From Streptomyces sp. WP-1 (GTDB lineage Bacteria; Actinomycetota; Actinomycetes; Streptomycetales; Streptomycetaceae), in assembly GCF_030450125.1 (NCBI RefSeq), contig NZ_CP123923.1, forward strand, positions 1,116,001 to 1,180,000: a stretch of 64,000 bases of DNA, written 5' to 3'. A program made the translations under genes and the position numbers. The notes under the pieces are model-generated. The model searched no databases. It had not been told where the DNA came from and saw only the letters and a program-made list of their open reading frames with translations. This document shows, in pieces, positions 54,265 through 63,267 of the stretch. Numbering within the stretch: the first letter of the stretch is position 1; each line of letters starts with the position of its first letter.

Positions 54265-55343
54265 GAGGCGAGGGGCCGGATCAGCGCGTTGTGGGCGAGC
54301 TGTTCGGTGATGTGGGCGGTCCAGCCGGTGATCCGGCTCATCACGAAGATCGGGGTGAAGGCCGGGATGTCGAAGCCCATCAGGTGGTAGGCGAGACCGG
54401 CCGGGTAGTCCAGGTTGGGGTGGATGCCCTTGCGCTGGAGCATGGCGTTCCGCAGGGCCGTGTGCAGGGTGGCCAGGCGGGTGGTGTCCGGGTCGGCGGC
54501 GCGGGCCACCAGACGGTCCAACGCGCCCTGCATGAGGGGCACCCGGGAGTCGCCGTCCTTGTAGACGCGGTGGCCGAAGCCCATGATCTTCCGCTTGTCG
54601 GCGAGGGCCCGGTCCAGCCATTCCTCGGCGCGGTCCGGGTCGCCGATCTCCTCCAGCATGTGCATCACGGCCTCGTTGGCGCCGCCGTGCAGCGGGCCCT
54701 TGAGGGCGCCGACGGCGGCGGTGACCGCGCTGTAGAGGTCGGAGAGGGTGGAGGTGACGACGCGGGCGGTGAACGTCGAGGCGTTGAAGCTGTGTTCGGC
54801 GTACAGGACGAGGGAGATCTCGAAGCAGCGGACCGTCTCGGGGTCGGGCACCGTGCCGAAGCACATGTGGAAGAAGTTCTCCGCGTACCCGAGGTCCGGG
54901 TCGGGCGGAATGGGGGCGAGGCCGCGTCGGCGGCGCTGGTCGGCGGCGACCACGGCGGGGAGTCTCGCCAGCAGGGTCAGGGACTTGGCGCGGTGGGCGG
55001 CGAGGCTGCCGTCGTCCTCCGTCGGGTCCTCGGCGCCGAAGAAGCTGACGGCGGTGCGCAGTACGTCCATCGGGTGGCAGGTCTCGGGGAGCCGGGCCAG
55101 CAGTTCGGCGGTGGTGCGGTCGAGCGGGCGCAGGGCGCGCTCCCGGGCCTGGAACTCCCGCAGTTGGCCGGCGTCGGGGAGTTCGCCGTACCAGAGCAGG
55201 TACGCGACCTCCTCGAAGGAGCGGCGGGCGGCCAGGTCCTGGACCGGATAGCCGCGGTAGGTCAGGGAGTTGGTGTCCTGGATGACGGTGGAGATCTCGG
55301 TGGTGTCGACGACGACACCGGCGAGTCCGCGATGGATGGTCAT
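54204..55343 (-). CDS. prpC: Citrate/2-methylcitrate synthase
   Basis: 379 residues from the ATG at 55343 (CGGAGACGATCCCC upstream). Motifs: TYRGYPVQDLAARRSFEEVAYLLWYGELP, EHSFNASTFTARVV with the catalytic His, GALKGPLHGGANEAVM and IMGFGHRVYKDGDSR with the second His, and NLDYPAGLAYHLMGF. Proteins of this size in prpDBC context are 2-methylcitrate synthases that condense propionyl-CoA with oxaloacetate; citrate synthase activity usually remains. It is the last gene of the operon, 19 bp after prpB. The final 20 residues are encoded opposite the end of the SDR gene. Confidence 0.9.
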   Translation of the reverse strand: MTIHRGLAGVVVDTTEISTVIQDTNSLTYRGYPVQDLAARRSFEEVAYLLWYGELPDAGQLREFQARERALRPLDRTTAELLARLPETCHPMDVLRTAVSFFGAEDPTEDDGSLAAHRAKSLTLLARLPAVVAADQRRRRGLAPIPPDPDLGYAENFFHMCFGTVPDPETVRCFEISLVLYAEHSFNASTFTARVVTSTLSDLYSAVTAAVGALKGPLHGGANEAVMHMLEEIGDPDRAEEWLDRALADKRKIMGFGHRVYKDGDSRVPLMQGALDRLVARAADPDTTRLATLHTALRNAMLQRKGIHPNLDYPAGLAYHLMGFDIPAFTPIFVMSRITGWTAHITEQLAHNALIRPLASYAGPGRRAVPVSSSPAAHS

Positions 55344-55362
55344 GGGGATCGTCTCCGGTGGG

Positions 55363-56268
55363 TCAGGCGCCGGGCGGCAGAGTGAAGTCGTGGACGGCCG
55401 AGTCGAAGGCCGCGTAGTCCGCGTAGCCGAGGAGTTCGTAGAGGCGGGAGCGGGTCTGCATGCGGGGCAGCAGGCTCTCCTGGGTGCCTTCGGCGGCCAG
55501 GGTGCGCAGCCCGTCCTCGACGGCGCCCATGGCGAGGCGGAAGAAGGTGACGGGGTAGAGCGCGATGTCGTAGCCGAGGTTCTGAAGGGTGTGCACGTCC
55601 AGCAGGCGGGACTTGCCGAACTCGGTCATGTTGGCGAGCAGCGGCACGTCGACCGCCGCGCGAAATGCCTCGAACTCCCGCTCGTCGGCGAGGGCTTCGG
55701 GAAAGATCGCGTCGGCTCCCGCGTCGACGTATGCCTTGGCACGGTCGATCGCCGCGTCCAGCCCTTCGATGGTGCGGGCGTCGGTGCGGGCCATGAGAAG
55801 GAAGTCCGGGTCGCGGCGGGCGTCCACGGCGGCCCGGATGCGGCGGGTCATCTCCTCGCGGGCGACGACCGACTTGCCGTCGAGGTGGCCGCAGCGCTTG
55901 GGGTTGACCTGGTCCTCCAGGTGCAGCCCGGCCAGGCCCGCGTCCTCCATCAGCTGGACCGTGCGGGCGGCGTTCATCGGTTCGCCGAAGCCGGTGTCGG
56001 CGTCGATCAGGACGGGCAGGTCGGTCGCCCTGGTGGTCTGCTGGGCACGGGCGGCGATCTCGGTGGACGTGGTCAGGCCGATGTCGGGCAGGCCCAGGTC
56101 GGCGGCGAGCACGGCACCGGAGAGGTAGGCGGCCTCGAAGCCGGTGTCCTGGATCAGCCGGGCGGACAGCGGGTTGAGGGCGCCCGGCATCATCAACAGC
56201 CGGTCCTGTGCGATCCGTTGGCGCAGGACGCGGCGGCGGTCGGCGGGGGTGGTGCGGGTGTGCAGCAT
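55363..56268 (-). CDS. prpB: 2-methylisocitrate lyase
   Basis: 301 residues from the ATG at 56268, which overlaps the prpD stop (TGATG). Motifs: MMPGALNPLSARLIQDTGFEAAYLSGA, VLIDADTGFGEPMNAARTV, LHLEDQVNPKRCGHLDGKSVV with the catalytic KRCGH, and LLMARTDAR. It splits 2-methylisocitrate into pyruvate and succinate, the last step of the methylcitrate cycle. It shares the isocitrate lyase superfamily with aceA in this window, and the prpDBC context separates the two. Confidence 0.94.
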   Translation of the reverse strand: MLHTRTTPADRRRVLRQRIAQDRLLMMPGALNPLSARLIQDTGFEAAYLSGAVLAADLGLPDIGLTTSTEIAARAQQTTRATDLPVLIDADTGFGEPMNAARTVQLMEDAGLAGLHLEDQVNPKRCGHLDGKSVVAREEMTRRIRAAVDARRDPDFLLMARTDARTIEGLDAAIDRAKAYVDAGADAIFPEALADEREFEAFRAAVDVPLLANMTEFGKSRLLDVHTLQNLGYDIALYPVTFFRLAMGAVEDGLRTLAAEGTQESLLPRMQTRSRLYELLGYADYAAFDSAVHDFTLPPGA

Positions 56269-57773
56269 CAGAACAAGCCCTTCGGCAGACGTGCGTCGTA
56301 CTCCGCGACGGCCCGGGTGTCGACGGCGGGGAAGAGGCCGTCCAGGTCGGGGGCGGACAGCTCGGCCAGGTGTTCGGCGGCGGTGAGGAAGCGGTCCTGG
56401 GCGGCGGGGGCGACGATTCCCTCGGCGAGGGTGCGGAACTTGCCCGCGTAGGCGGCGCGGTCGAAGGGGCGGGCACCGGCCGGGTGGGCGTCGGCGACGG
56501 CCAGCTCGTCCTCGGTCACCGTGCCGTCCTCCAGGGTGATCACGGCCCGCCCGCCGAACGCCCGGCGCGCGGGGTCGGGGTCGTGGTAGCGGCGGGTCCA
56601 CTCCGGGTCCTCGACGGTGGTGATCTTCCGCCACAGCGCCACCGTCTCCGGGCGCCGCGCCCGCTCGGGAGCGTAGGAGCGCTCGTGGTGCCAGGTGCCG
56701 TCCTCCAGGGCGACCGCGAGGATGTACGGCACCGAGTGGTCGAGGGTCTCGCGGCTGGCCGTCGGGTCGTACTTCTGCGGGTCGCCCGCGCCGGAGCCGA
56801 TGACGTGATGGGTGTGGTGGCTGGTGTGCAGCACCACCGAACGCACCTTCTCCAGTGGGACCTTGTCGCGCAGCCGCCGGGCCAGGTCGATGATCGCCTG
56901 GGCCTGGTACTCGGCGGAGTGCTCCTTGGTGTAGGTGTCGAGGATCGCGCGGCGCGGCTCGCCCGGTGCGGGCAGCGGCACGGTGTAGTCGGACCCGGGG
57001 CCGTCCAGCATCCGGGCCAGGAAGCCGTCCTCGCCCTCGTAGATCGGGGACGGCGAGGTCTCGCCGCGCATCGCCCGGTCGACGGCCTCGACGGCGGCCT
57101 TTCCGGCGAAGGCGGGGGCGTACGCCTTCCAGCTGGAGATCTCGCCCTTGCGGGACTGGCGGGTCGCGGTGGTGGTGTGCACGGTCTGCTGGACGGCCTG
57201 GTAGACCGTCTCGGTGGGCAGCCGCAGCAGGGCGCCCAGGCCGCAGGCGGTGGCCGCGCCGAGGTGGGCGACATGGTCGACGCGGTGCTCGTGCAGGCAG
57301 ATGCCCTTGACCAGGGCGACATGGATCTCGTAGGCGGCGACGATGCCGCGCAGCAGGTCGGCGCCGGTGCGGCCGGTGTGCTGGGCGACGGCGAGCAGCG
57401 GCGGGACGTTGTCGCCGGGGTGGGAGTAGTCGGCCGCCAGGTAGGTGTCGTGGTAGTCGAGTTCGCGCACCGCCGTGCCGTTGGCCCAGGCGGCCCACTC
57501 GGGGGTGATCCGGTGCGGGGCGCCGAAGACGGAGGCGCCCCGCCGCGGCACGCGGTGGGCGGCGGCCTGGGCGCGGGCGACGGCGACCGGGCGGCGCAGC
57601 AGGGAGGCGACCGCGACCGACGCGTTGTCGATCACCCGGTTGACGGCCATGGCCGCGCTGTCCGGGGCCAGCTCCTCGGTGCCGGTGGCCACGGCGGCGA
57701 GCTTCCAGGCGAGCTGCTCCTCGCGGGGCAGGCGGTCGGCGCTGGGGTGGACACGGACGTGATGCTCGATCAC
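56268..57773 (-). CDS. prpD: 2-methylcitrate dehydratase
   Basis: 501 residues if started at the GTG at 57773, which has AGGAG four bases upstream; a GTG at 57785 adds four residues. It is a MmgE/PrpD family protein: [86 protein letters not shown] and the C-terminal [13 protein letters not shown]. It dehydrates 2-methylcitrate. It is first in the operon prpD-prpB-prpC and diverges from a PrpR-type regulator. Confidence 0.94.
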   Translation of the reverse strand: MIEHHVRVHPSADRLPREEQLAWKLAAVATGTEELAPDSAAMAVNRVIDNASVAVASLLRRPVAVARAQAAAHRVPRRGASVFGAPHRITPEWAAWANGTAVRELDYHDTYLAADYSHPGDNVPPLLAVAQHTGRTGADLLRGIVAAYEIHVALVKGICLHEHRVDHVAHLGAATACGLGALLRLPTETVYQAVQQTVHTTTATRQSRKGEISSWKAYAPAFAGKAAVEAVDRAMRGETSPSPIYEGEDGFLARMLDGPGSDYTVPLPAPGEPRRAILDTYTKEHSAEYQAQAIIDLARRLRDKVPLEKVRSVVLHTSHHTHHVIGSGAGDPQKYDPTASRETLDHSVPYILAVALEDGTWHHERSYAPERARRPETVALWRKITTVEDPEWTRRYHDPDPARRAFGGRAVITLEDGTVTEDELAVADAHPAGARPFDRAAYAGKFRTLAEGIVAPAAQDRFLTAAEHLAELSAPDLDGLFPAVDTRAVAEYDARLPKGLF

Positions 57774-57934
57774 GGGACTCCTCACGGTGTCGGGGCCTCG
57801 GCGGAGGGCCCTGTGCGGAAGGGCCTGGGCGGAAGGACCTGGGCGGAAGGACCTGGGGCGTATGTCATCGAGCCTGCCCCGCCGCGGACCCGGCGGCCAC
57901 CACCCCGACGTGTGGATTCCCTACAGCGCGGACC

Positions 57935-57979
57935 TGCGAATCTGTGGAATCTGCGAATCCTGCGAATGCTATGTTCGCA
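57935..57979. promoter_or_regulatory. TGCGAA/TTCGCA operator cluster between prpD and the PrpR-like gene
   Basis: TGCGAA occurs at 57935-57940, 57952-57957 and 57961-57966, and the inverted TTCGCA at 57974-57979. The last two form an inverted repeat with a 7-base spacer. The cluster ends about 30 bp upstream of the regulator ATG (58011) and lies in the 237-bp divergent promoter. The same TTCGCA half-site appears in the RamB-like/aceA promoter. Binding by the adjacent PrpR-type protein is a strong inference. Confidence 0.7.
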
Positions 57980-58010
57980 GGAGAGGCACCCAGAATCGGG
58001 AGGTGTGCGC

Positions 58011-59456
58011 ATGGCCCGGCGAACGGCCGGACGGAAGGTCTACGCCCACGCCAGGCTGCGCCGGCTGCGCCGCGAGCACGGCATGAACCAGGTCGACATG
58101 GCCCGCGCGCTCGGCATCTCCACCAGCTACGCCAACCAGCTCGAACAGAGCCAGCGCCCGCTGACCGCGCCCGTGCTGCTACGGATCGCCGAAGTCTTCG
58201 GCGTCGACACCGAGTTCTTCTCGGAGGCCGAGGGCGACCGCCTGGCGACCGAGCTGCGCTCCGCGCTGGCCGACGAGGCGTGCGGGGTGCCGCTGCCGCC
58301 CGAGGACGAGATCGCCGAGGCCGCCCGCGCCCACCCGGAGGTGGCGCGCGCCCTGGTGGCCCTGCACCGCCGCTACCGGGACACCGCCGAGCAGGCCGCC
58401 GCGCTGGCCACACCGGGCGCGGGCGGCGGCGCCCGGCTGCTGCCCGGCGAACCGCACGACGAGGTACGGGACTTCTTCTACGCGCACCACAACCACTTCG
58501 AGCCGCTGGACGCCGAGGCCGAGCGGATCGCCGAGGATCTGGCGCTGCGTCCGGGCCGGGCCGCCGAGCCGCTGGTGGCCCGGCTCGCCGAGCGGCACGG
58601 GGTACGGGTGGTGCAGGCGGGCCCGGGGCGCCTCGCCGACGCCCGCCGCTACGACCCCGCGTCCGGGCTGCTGTTCCTCTCCCCCTGGCTCAGCGACGGC
58701 CGCCGCGCCTTCCAGCTCGCCACCCAGCTCGCCCTGCTGGAGCACGGCGCGCTGCTCCGCCAACTCGCCGATCACGCGGCTGACTTGACCTCGCCCGAGT
58801 CCACCGCGCTGGCCCGCATCGGCCTCGCGAACTACTTCGCGGGCGCCCTGCTGATGCCGTACACCGCCTTCCACGCCGCGGCCGAGGAGGTGCGCTACGA
58901 CATCGAGTTGCTGTCCGCCCGCTTCGGGGTCGGCTTCGAGACGGTCTGCCACCGGCTGAGCACCCTCCAGCGCACCGGGCGGCGGGGGGTGCCGTTCTCC
59001 TTCCTGCGGGTGGACCGGGCCGGCAACATCTCCAAACGGCAGTCGGCGACCGACTTCCACTTCTCCCGGCTCGGCGGCACCTGCCCGCTGTGGACGGTGT
59101 ACGAGGCGTTCTCGGCGCCCGGCCGGATACTCACCCAGGTCGCCGAGATGCCGGACGGCAAGCGGTACTTCTGGGTCGCGCGGACCATCACGCGGGGCGG
59201 GTTCGGACATCACGCGCCGCGCGCCGAGTTCGCCGTCGCCCTCGGCTGCGAACTGCGCCACGCACACCGGCTCGTGTACGCCGAGGGCATCGCCCTGGAC
59301 GACCCGCGCGCCGCGACCCCGATCGGCCTGGGCTGCCGGATCTGCGAGCGCCGCGACTGCGCCCAGCGGGCCCGTCCGCCGGCCGGCGGGCACCTCGCCA
59401 TCGACCCGGACCGGCGCGCGTACGTGCCGTACCCGGTGGAGACCCGTACCCCATGA
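58011..59456 (+). CDS. PrpR/RamB-family XRE regulator of the methylcitrate operon
   Basis: 481 residues from the ATG at 58011 (CGGGAGGTGTGCGC upstream). The N-terminal XRE helix-turn-helix is NQVDMARALGISTSYANQLE. The central IrrE-like domain contains [20 protein letters not shown] and [15 protein letters not shown], and the C-terminal domain has Cys in GGTCPLWTVYEAF and GLGCRICERRDCAQRA. In mycobacterial PrpR such cysteines bind an Fe-S cluster and the sensor domain binds acyl-CoA, here probably propionyl-CoA. It diverges from prpD and should control it and itself. It is clearly paralogous to the regulator at 43879-45285, sharing long identical stretches such as KRQSAT.FHFSR.GGTCPLW. Confidence 0.9.
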   Translation: MARRTAGRKVYAHARLRRLRREHGMNQVDMARALGISTSYANQLEQSQRPLTAPVLLRIAEVFGVDTEFFSEAEGDRLATELRSALADEACGVPLPPEDEIAEAARAHPEVARALVALHRRYRDTAEQAAALATPGAGGGARLLPGEPHDEVRDFFYAHHNHFEPLDAEAERIAEDLALRPGRAAEPLVARLAERHGVRVVQAGPGRLADARRYDPASGLLFLSPWLSDGRRAFQLATQLALLEHGALLRQLADHAADLTSPESTALARIGLANYFAGALLMPYTAFHAAAEEVRYDIELLSARFGVGFETVCHRLSTLQRTGRRGVPFSFLRVDRAGNISKRQSATDFHFSRLGGTCPLWTVYEAFSAPGRILTQVAEMPDGKRYFWVARTITRGGFGHHAPRAEFAVALGCELRHAHRLVYAEGIALDDPRAATPIGLGCRICERRDCAQRARPPAGGHLAIDPDRRAYVPYPVETRTP

Positions 59457-59478
59457 CGACCCCGCAGGAGTGTCCCGC

Positions 59479-60054
59479 GTGACCAGCCGTGTCCTTCTCG
59501 TCTCCCCCGCCATGACCCCCGCGCTGCGGGGGGCCCGCTTCTACGACGGCGACTCGATCGAGGATCTCGGCGCGGCGCGGGCCCGTTCGGCGGCCGGGTC
59601 GCTGCCCGCTGCCGCCCGGGTGGTGCTCTCGGCGAGTACGCGCTGCCGGGAGACGGCGCGGGCCCTCGGTCTGGACGCCGGTGCGGAGGCGTCCGCGCTG
59701 CGGGGCGTGGACGTGGGCCGCTGGCGCGGTCGCACCCTCGACGAGGTGACGGCGGCCGAACCGGAGGCCCTCGGCCACTGGCTCACCGACCCCGAATGGG
59801 CGGGCCACGGCGGGGAGTCGGTGCGGGAGGTGTGCGCACGGGTCGCGGCGTGGCTGGACGGCGCGGAGGACGGCCGTACGGTGGCCGTGGTCGAGCCGGA
59901 GATCGTACGGGCCGCGGTCGTCCAGGCCTTGGGGCTGCCCGCGGGCGCGTTCTGGCGGCTGGACGTGGTGCCGCTGACGGCGACGGAGCTGAGCGGACGG
60001 GGCGGCCGGTGGAATCTGCGGCTCGGGGGGCCCTTGGCCGCACCGGAGGTGTGA
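59479..60054 (+). CDS. Histidine-phosphatase-fold protein lacking the catalytic histidines
   Basis: 191 residues from the GTG at 59479 (GCAGGAGTGTCCC upstream). The phosphoglycerate-mutase-like scaffold is recognisable: VVLSASTRCRETARALGL (normally SPxxRxxETA), VDVGRWRGRTLDEV (normally GxxEGxxxxE) and GGESVREVCARVAAWLD. However, the N-terminal RHG that carries the phospho-accepting His is replaced by VSPAMTP, and the second catalytic His (SHGG.IR) by VEPEIVR. It is therefore probably not a phosphatase. Its neighbours are the CbtAB genes, and a CobC-like ancestry in cobalamin metabolism is possible. Confidence 0.7.
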   Translation: MTSRVLLVSPAMTPALRGARFYDGDSIEDLGAARARSAAGSLPAAARVVLSASTRCRETARALGLDAGAEASALRGVDVGRWRGRTLDEVTAAEPEALGHWLTDPEWAGHGGESVREVCARVAAWLDGAEDGRTVAVVEPEIVRAAVVQALGLPAGAFWRLDVVPLTATELSGRGGRWNLRLGGPLAAPEV

Positions 60055-60067
60055 ACCGCGTAACGGG

Positions 60068-60103
60068 CCGAGGGCCGCGCCCTGTTCGGGGTGCGGCCCT
60101 CGG
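60068..60103. terminator. Bidirectional terminator between the phosphatase-like gene and cbtA
   Basis: A perfect 11-bp stem (CCGAGGGCCGC at 60068-60078 and GCGGCCCTCGG at 60093-60103) with a 14-base loop lies between the two convergent genes. Confidence 0.7.
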
Positions 60104-60115
60104 TGCGTCGTGCGC

Positions 60116-60211
60116 GCCGGTCGGCGTGGGTCAGGCGGTGCCGGTCGGCGTGGGTCAGGCGGCGCCGGTCGGCGTGGGTCAGGCGGCGCCGGTCGGCGTG
60201 GGTCAGGCGGC
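60116..60211. repeat. 24-bp tandem repeat, four copies, spanning the cbtA stop codon
   Basis: The unit GCCGGTCGGCGTGGGTCAGG followed by CGGC (24 bp) occurs at 60116, 60140, 60164 and 60188; the first copy has one base change (CGGT). Every copy contains TCA, a stop on the minus strand in the cbtA frame. The cbtA stop at 60203-60205 is in the fourth copy, so loss or gain of copies downstream would not alter the protein. This is probably replication slippage. Confidence 0.9.
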
Positions 60212-61075
60212 GCCGACCGGTTCCGGCTGCTGGGGTGCCGGTTTCGCGGCCGCCCGCGCCGCCGGGTCGAGCAGCCGCTCGGCCATGGGGGCGAAGACGA
60301 GGCCCAGGGTCGCCCAGAGCAGGGCCTGGGCGGCGACGGAGTAGAAGCGGAAGGAGGCCAGGACGTCCGCCGGGAAGCCCGGGTAGACGATGGTGCCCTT
60401 GGAGTTGGTCAGGGGCAGCGGGGTCTCGGTGGCGTGGTGGCCGTACTCCCGTACGTTGGCGGAGAGTTCGCCGAGCGACGGCAGCAGCGCCATCACGATG
60501 CCGATGGCCACGGCATAGGCGCCGGCGGCGAGCAGCGTGGCGTTCCAGTTGCCGAAGCGCGGCTGGAGGCGTTTGCCGAGCCAGACGGCGGCGACGAGGA
60601 GGACCACCGAGCAGACCACCATGGCCAGGTACAGGTTGCCCCGGTCCTTGATCGTCTCGGGGTGGCCGATGGCCGGCGGGTTGGCCGGGTACTTGACGAA
60701 CGGCACCAGGTACATGCCGACGAAGCCGCCCAGCGCCACCAGCATCGCGAGGTTGCGCGGGCGCAGCTTGCCGACCCGCCCGAGGCAGACCGCGTAGGCG
60801 ACGGCGAAGAGCGCGCCCATGGCGACGCCGAAGAGGACCATGCCCACGCCGATGCCGACGTTGGCCTGGATCGTCCGGCTGAAGATGTCGGGGCCCTCGG
60901 CCTCGGCCGTGATCCCGGCGGCCTTGTCGAGGACGGCCTGTGCGGCGTCGCGGCCGCTCTCGTAGTCGATCGCCTTGGTGATCTGGGGCTCGGCGAAGAT
61001 CCGTGCGAAGACGAAGGCGAGCAGCCCGGCGACTGCGCCGGCGATGACGCCGCGCAGGATGAGTCTCTTTTCCAT
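60203..61075 (-). CDS. cbtA: CbtA-family cobalt transporter subunit
   Basis: 290 residues with five to six helices: LILRGVIAGAVAGLLAFVFAR, GVGMVLFGVAMGALFAVAYAV, NLAMLVALGGFVGMYLVPF, LYLAMVVCSVVLLVAAVWLG, LLAAGAYAVAIGIVMALLP and YSVAAQALLWATLGLVF. FVKYPANPP and the N-terminal AEPQITKAIDYE are typical of CbtA. With CbtB it forms a putative cobalt uptake system, known from its frequent B12-riboswitch control. The C terminus is Ala/Pro-rich. It follows cbtB by 25 bp. Confidence 0.92.
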   Translation of the reverse strand: MEKRLILRGVIAGAVAGLLAFVFARIFAEPQITKAIDYESGRDAAQAVLDKAAGITAEAEGPDIFSRTIQANVGIGVGMVLFGVAMGALFAVAYAVCLGRVGKLRPRNLAMLVALGGFVGMYLVPFVKYPANPPAIGHPETIKDRGNLYLAMVVCSVVLLVAAVWLGKRLQPRFGNWNATLLAAGAYAVAIGIVMALLPSLGELSANVREYGHHATETPLPLTNSKGTIVYPGFPADVLASFRFYSVAAQALLWATLGLVFAPMAERLLDPAARAAAKPAPQQPEPVGAA

Positions 61076-61100
61076 GTTCAGATGTCCGTGCCGGCTCTCG

Positions 61101-61316
61101 TCAGTGGCAGGGGAAGCCCAGGAAGTGGCGGGCGTCGTGCACGAACTCGTGGACGTGCATGTCCTTGCCGAAGACGGAGTAGGCGCCCTGGTCGACCCCG
61201 ATGAAGTAGTAGATCGCCAGCGCGAACAGCGCGGTGCCGACCAGCCAGAGCACGGCTTTCGTGGCCGGGAGGACGACGGGTGTGGGGAGTGCGGCGGGCG
61301 CGGACAGACTGCTCAT
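61101..61316 (-). CDS. cbtB: CbtB-family cobalt transporter subunit
   Basis: 71 residues from the ATG at 61316 (GAAGGAGGCTCAC upstream). One helix (AVLWLVGTALFALAIYYFIG) is followed by the histidine-rich metal motif HVHEFVHDARHFLGFPCH at the C terminus, diagnostic of CbtB. It is the first gene of the cbtBA operon and follows a cobalamin riboswitch. The longer frame at 61493 runs through the riboswitch and is rejected. Confidence 0.94.
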   Translation of the reverse strand: MSSLSAPAALPTPVVLPATKAVLWLVGTALFALAIYYFIGVDQGAYSVFGKDMHVHEFVHDARHFLGFPCH

Positions 61317-61369
61317 GAGTGAGCCTCCTTCAGGGGATCGTGCGTCCCTCAGCCAATGGAGCGTCGTGA

Positions 61370-61490
61370 CGGCCCGGTGTCTGACTTCGCGCCCGCCCTC
61401 GCGGAGGGGCACGTACACAGTGGCGCGACCGTGCTGGATTCCCACCAGCTTCCTCAGGCCATCACTAAGAGCGGAGCGTACGGAAACGAG
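61370..61490 (-). ncRNA. Cobalamin riboswitch upstream of cbtBA
   Basis: On the minus strand the leader contains GAGGAAGCTGGTGGGAATCC, the block CGGTCGCGCCACTGTGT and a B12 box AGTCAGACACCGGGCC (plus positions 61371-61386), the layout of a cobalamin riboswitch. It ends about 50 bp before the cbtB start, close enough to mask the ribosome-binding site. It differs clearly in sequence from the two near-identical riboswitches at metE and nrdA. Boundaries are approximate. Confidence 0.85.
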
Positions 61491-61555
61491 CATCGTCCGT
61501 CAATCAGACAAGTGGCCGAGGGGCGCCCCCGTACCGAGGAAGGCGGGCCCCGGGG

Positions 61556-62335
61556 TCACCGGTGCCGGAACTCCGGCGCTCGCTTGTCCGCGAAGGCGGC
61601 CATCCCCTCCTTCTGGTCGGCGGTCGCGAACACCGCGTGGAACAGCCGCCGTTCGAAGCGGACGCCCTCCGCGAGGGTGGTCTCGAAGGCCCGGCCCACC
61701 GCCTCCTTGGCCATCATCGCCACCGGCAGCGACATCCCGGCGACGACCTCCGCGACGGCGAGGGCCTCGGCGAGCAGTTCGGCGGCCGGGACGATCCGGG
61801 AGACGAGTCCGGCGCGCTCGGCCTCGGCGGCGTCCATGGTGCGGCCGGTCAGCACCAGCTCCATGGCCTTGGCCTTGCCGACGGCCCGGGTCAGCCGCTG
61901 GGAGCCGCCGATACCCGGGATCACCCCGAGTTTGATCTCGGGCTGCCCGAAGACGGCGGTGTCGGCGGCGAGCAGGATGTCGCAGAGCATGGCCAGCTCG
62001 CAGCCGCCGCCGAGGGCGTACCCGGCGACCGCGGCGACGGTCGGGGTGCGCAGCTGTCCGAGCCGGTCCCAGGCGGTGAACCAGTCGGCCAGGTACATGT
62101 CCATGTACCCCTGCGCGCTCATCTCCTTGATGTCGGCGCCCGCGGCGAACGCCTTCGCCGAGCCGGTGATCACCACGCAGCCGCAGTCCGGGTCCCGGTC
62201 CAGCGCCTCGGTGGCGGCCACGACCTCGTTCATGACCTGGAGGTTCAGGGCGTTCAGGGCCTTGGGGCGGTCGAGGGTGAGCAGGGCGGTACGGCCCTTG
62301 CGCTCGACCCGGATCGTCTCGTACTCGGTGCTCAT
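61556..62335 (-). CDS. Enoyl-CoA hydratase
   Basis: 259 residues from the ATG at 62335, overlapping the stop of the dehydrogenase gene as ATGA. Crotonase motifs: [28 protein letters not shown] (oxyanion hole), [19 protein letters not shown] with catalytic Glu, and [19 protein letters not shown] with the second Glu. In the valine pathway it would hydrate methacrylyl-CoA. It is the last gene of the operon with HIBADH and HIBCH. Confidence 0.92.
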   Translation of the reverse strand: MSTEYETIRVERKGRTALLTLDRPKALNALNLQVMNEVVAATEALDRDPDCGCVVITGSAKAFAAGADIKEMSAQGYMDMYLADWFTAWDRLGQLRTPTVAAVAGYALGGGCELAMLCDILLAADTAVFGQPEIKLGVIPGIGGSQRLTRAVGKAKAMELVLTGRTMDAAEAERAGLVSRIVPAAELLAEALAVAEVVAGMSLPVAMMAKEAVGRAFETTLAEGVRFERRLFHAVFATADQKEGMAAFADKRAPEFRHR

Positions 62336-63267
62336 GCCCGTTCTCCGCTCTGTTCCCTGATGGTGCGTACGATGCCCGAGAAGTCCTCGGCGGCACCGGC
62401 CCGTTCGGCGTAGTCGGCGTACAACTCGGCCGCTCTGAGTCCGAGTTCGGCGCGCACCCCGCCCGCCCTGACCGCGTTGGCGGCGAGTCCCAGGTCCTTG
62501 GCCATGAGCGCGGCGGCGAAGCCGGGCCGGTAGTCCCGGTTGGCGGGGCTCGCCGGGACCGGGCCCGGGACCGGGCAGTTGACGCTGAGCGCCCAGCACT
62601 GCCCGGAGGCCGTGGACGCGACGTCGAACAGGGCCTGGTGGGACAGCCCGAGGCGCTCGCCGAGGACGAACGCCTCGCTCACGGCGATCATGGAGACGCC
62701 GAGGATCATGTTGTTGCAGATCTTCGCCGCCTGCCCGGCACCGGGGCCGCCGCAGTGCACGGCCTTGCCGCCCATGACGTCCAGCAGGGGCCGGGCGCAG
62801 GCGAACTCGGTCTCCCCGCCACCGGCCATGAAGGTCAGTGTGCCGGCCTCGGCGCCGACCACTCCGCCGGATACGGGTGCGTCCAGCGCCCGCATCCCGG
62901 CGGCGACGGCGCGGTCCTGGGCGGTGCGGGCGTCGGCGACGTCGATGGTGGAGCAGTCGACGAAGAGGGTGCCGGGCCGGGCCGCCGGGAGCAGGGTGTC
63001 GTAGAGGTCCAGGACATGGCGGCCGGCGGGGAGCATGGTGATCACGGTGTCCGCGTCGGCCACCGCCTCGGCGGCGGATCCGGCGGGCTCCACCCCCGCC
63101 CGCGCGGCGGCCGCCAGGGCCTCGGGCGCCAGGTCGTGGCCGCGTACCCGGTGCCCGGCCCTGACCAGGTTGGCGGCCATGGGGCCACCCATGTGCCCGA
63201 GCCCGACGAAGGCGACGGTGCGACGGCTCGCCGGGACGGCTCCGCCGGCCGGGCCCTGCCCGCTCAC
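62332..63267 (-). CDS. mmsB: 3-hydroxyisobutyrate dehydrogenase
   Basis: 311 residues from the GTG at 63267, overlapping the previous stop as GTGA. Motifs: [17 protein letters not shown] (NAD site), [22 protein letters not shown] (substrate site), [15 protein letters not shown] with the catalytic Lys, and KDLGLA. It oxidises 3-hydroxyisobutyrate to methylmalonate semialdehyde in valine catabolism. Confidence 0.93.
   Translation of the reverse strand: MSGQGPAGGAVPASRRTVAFVGLGHMGGPMAANLVRAGHRVRGHDLAPEALAAAARAGVEPAGSAAEAVADADTVITMLPAGRHVLDLYDTLLPAARPGTLFVDCSTIDVADARTAQDRAVAAGMRALDAPVSGGVVGAEAGTLTFMAGGGETEFACARPLLDVMGGKAVHCGGPGAGQAAKICNNMILGVSMIAVSEAFVLGERLGLSHQALFDVASTASGQCWALSVNCPVPGPVPASPANRDYRPGFAAALMAKDLGLAANAVRAGGVRAELGLRAAELYADYAERAGAAEDFSGIVRTIREQSGERA

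Noticed and set aside
60116..60211. Tandem 24-bp units as a CRISPR array
   Set aside because: The copies are contiguous with no spacers, and no cas genes are present.
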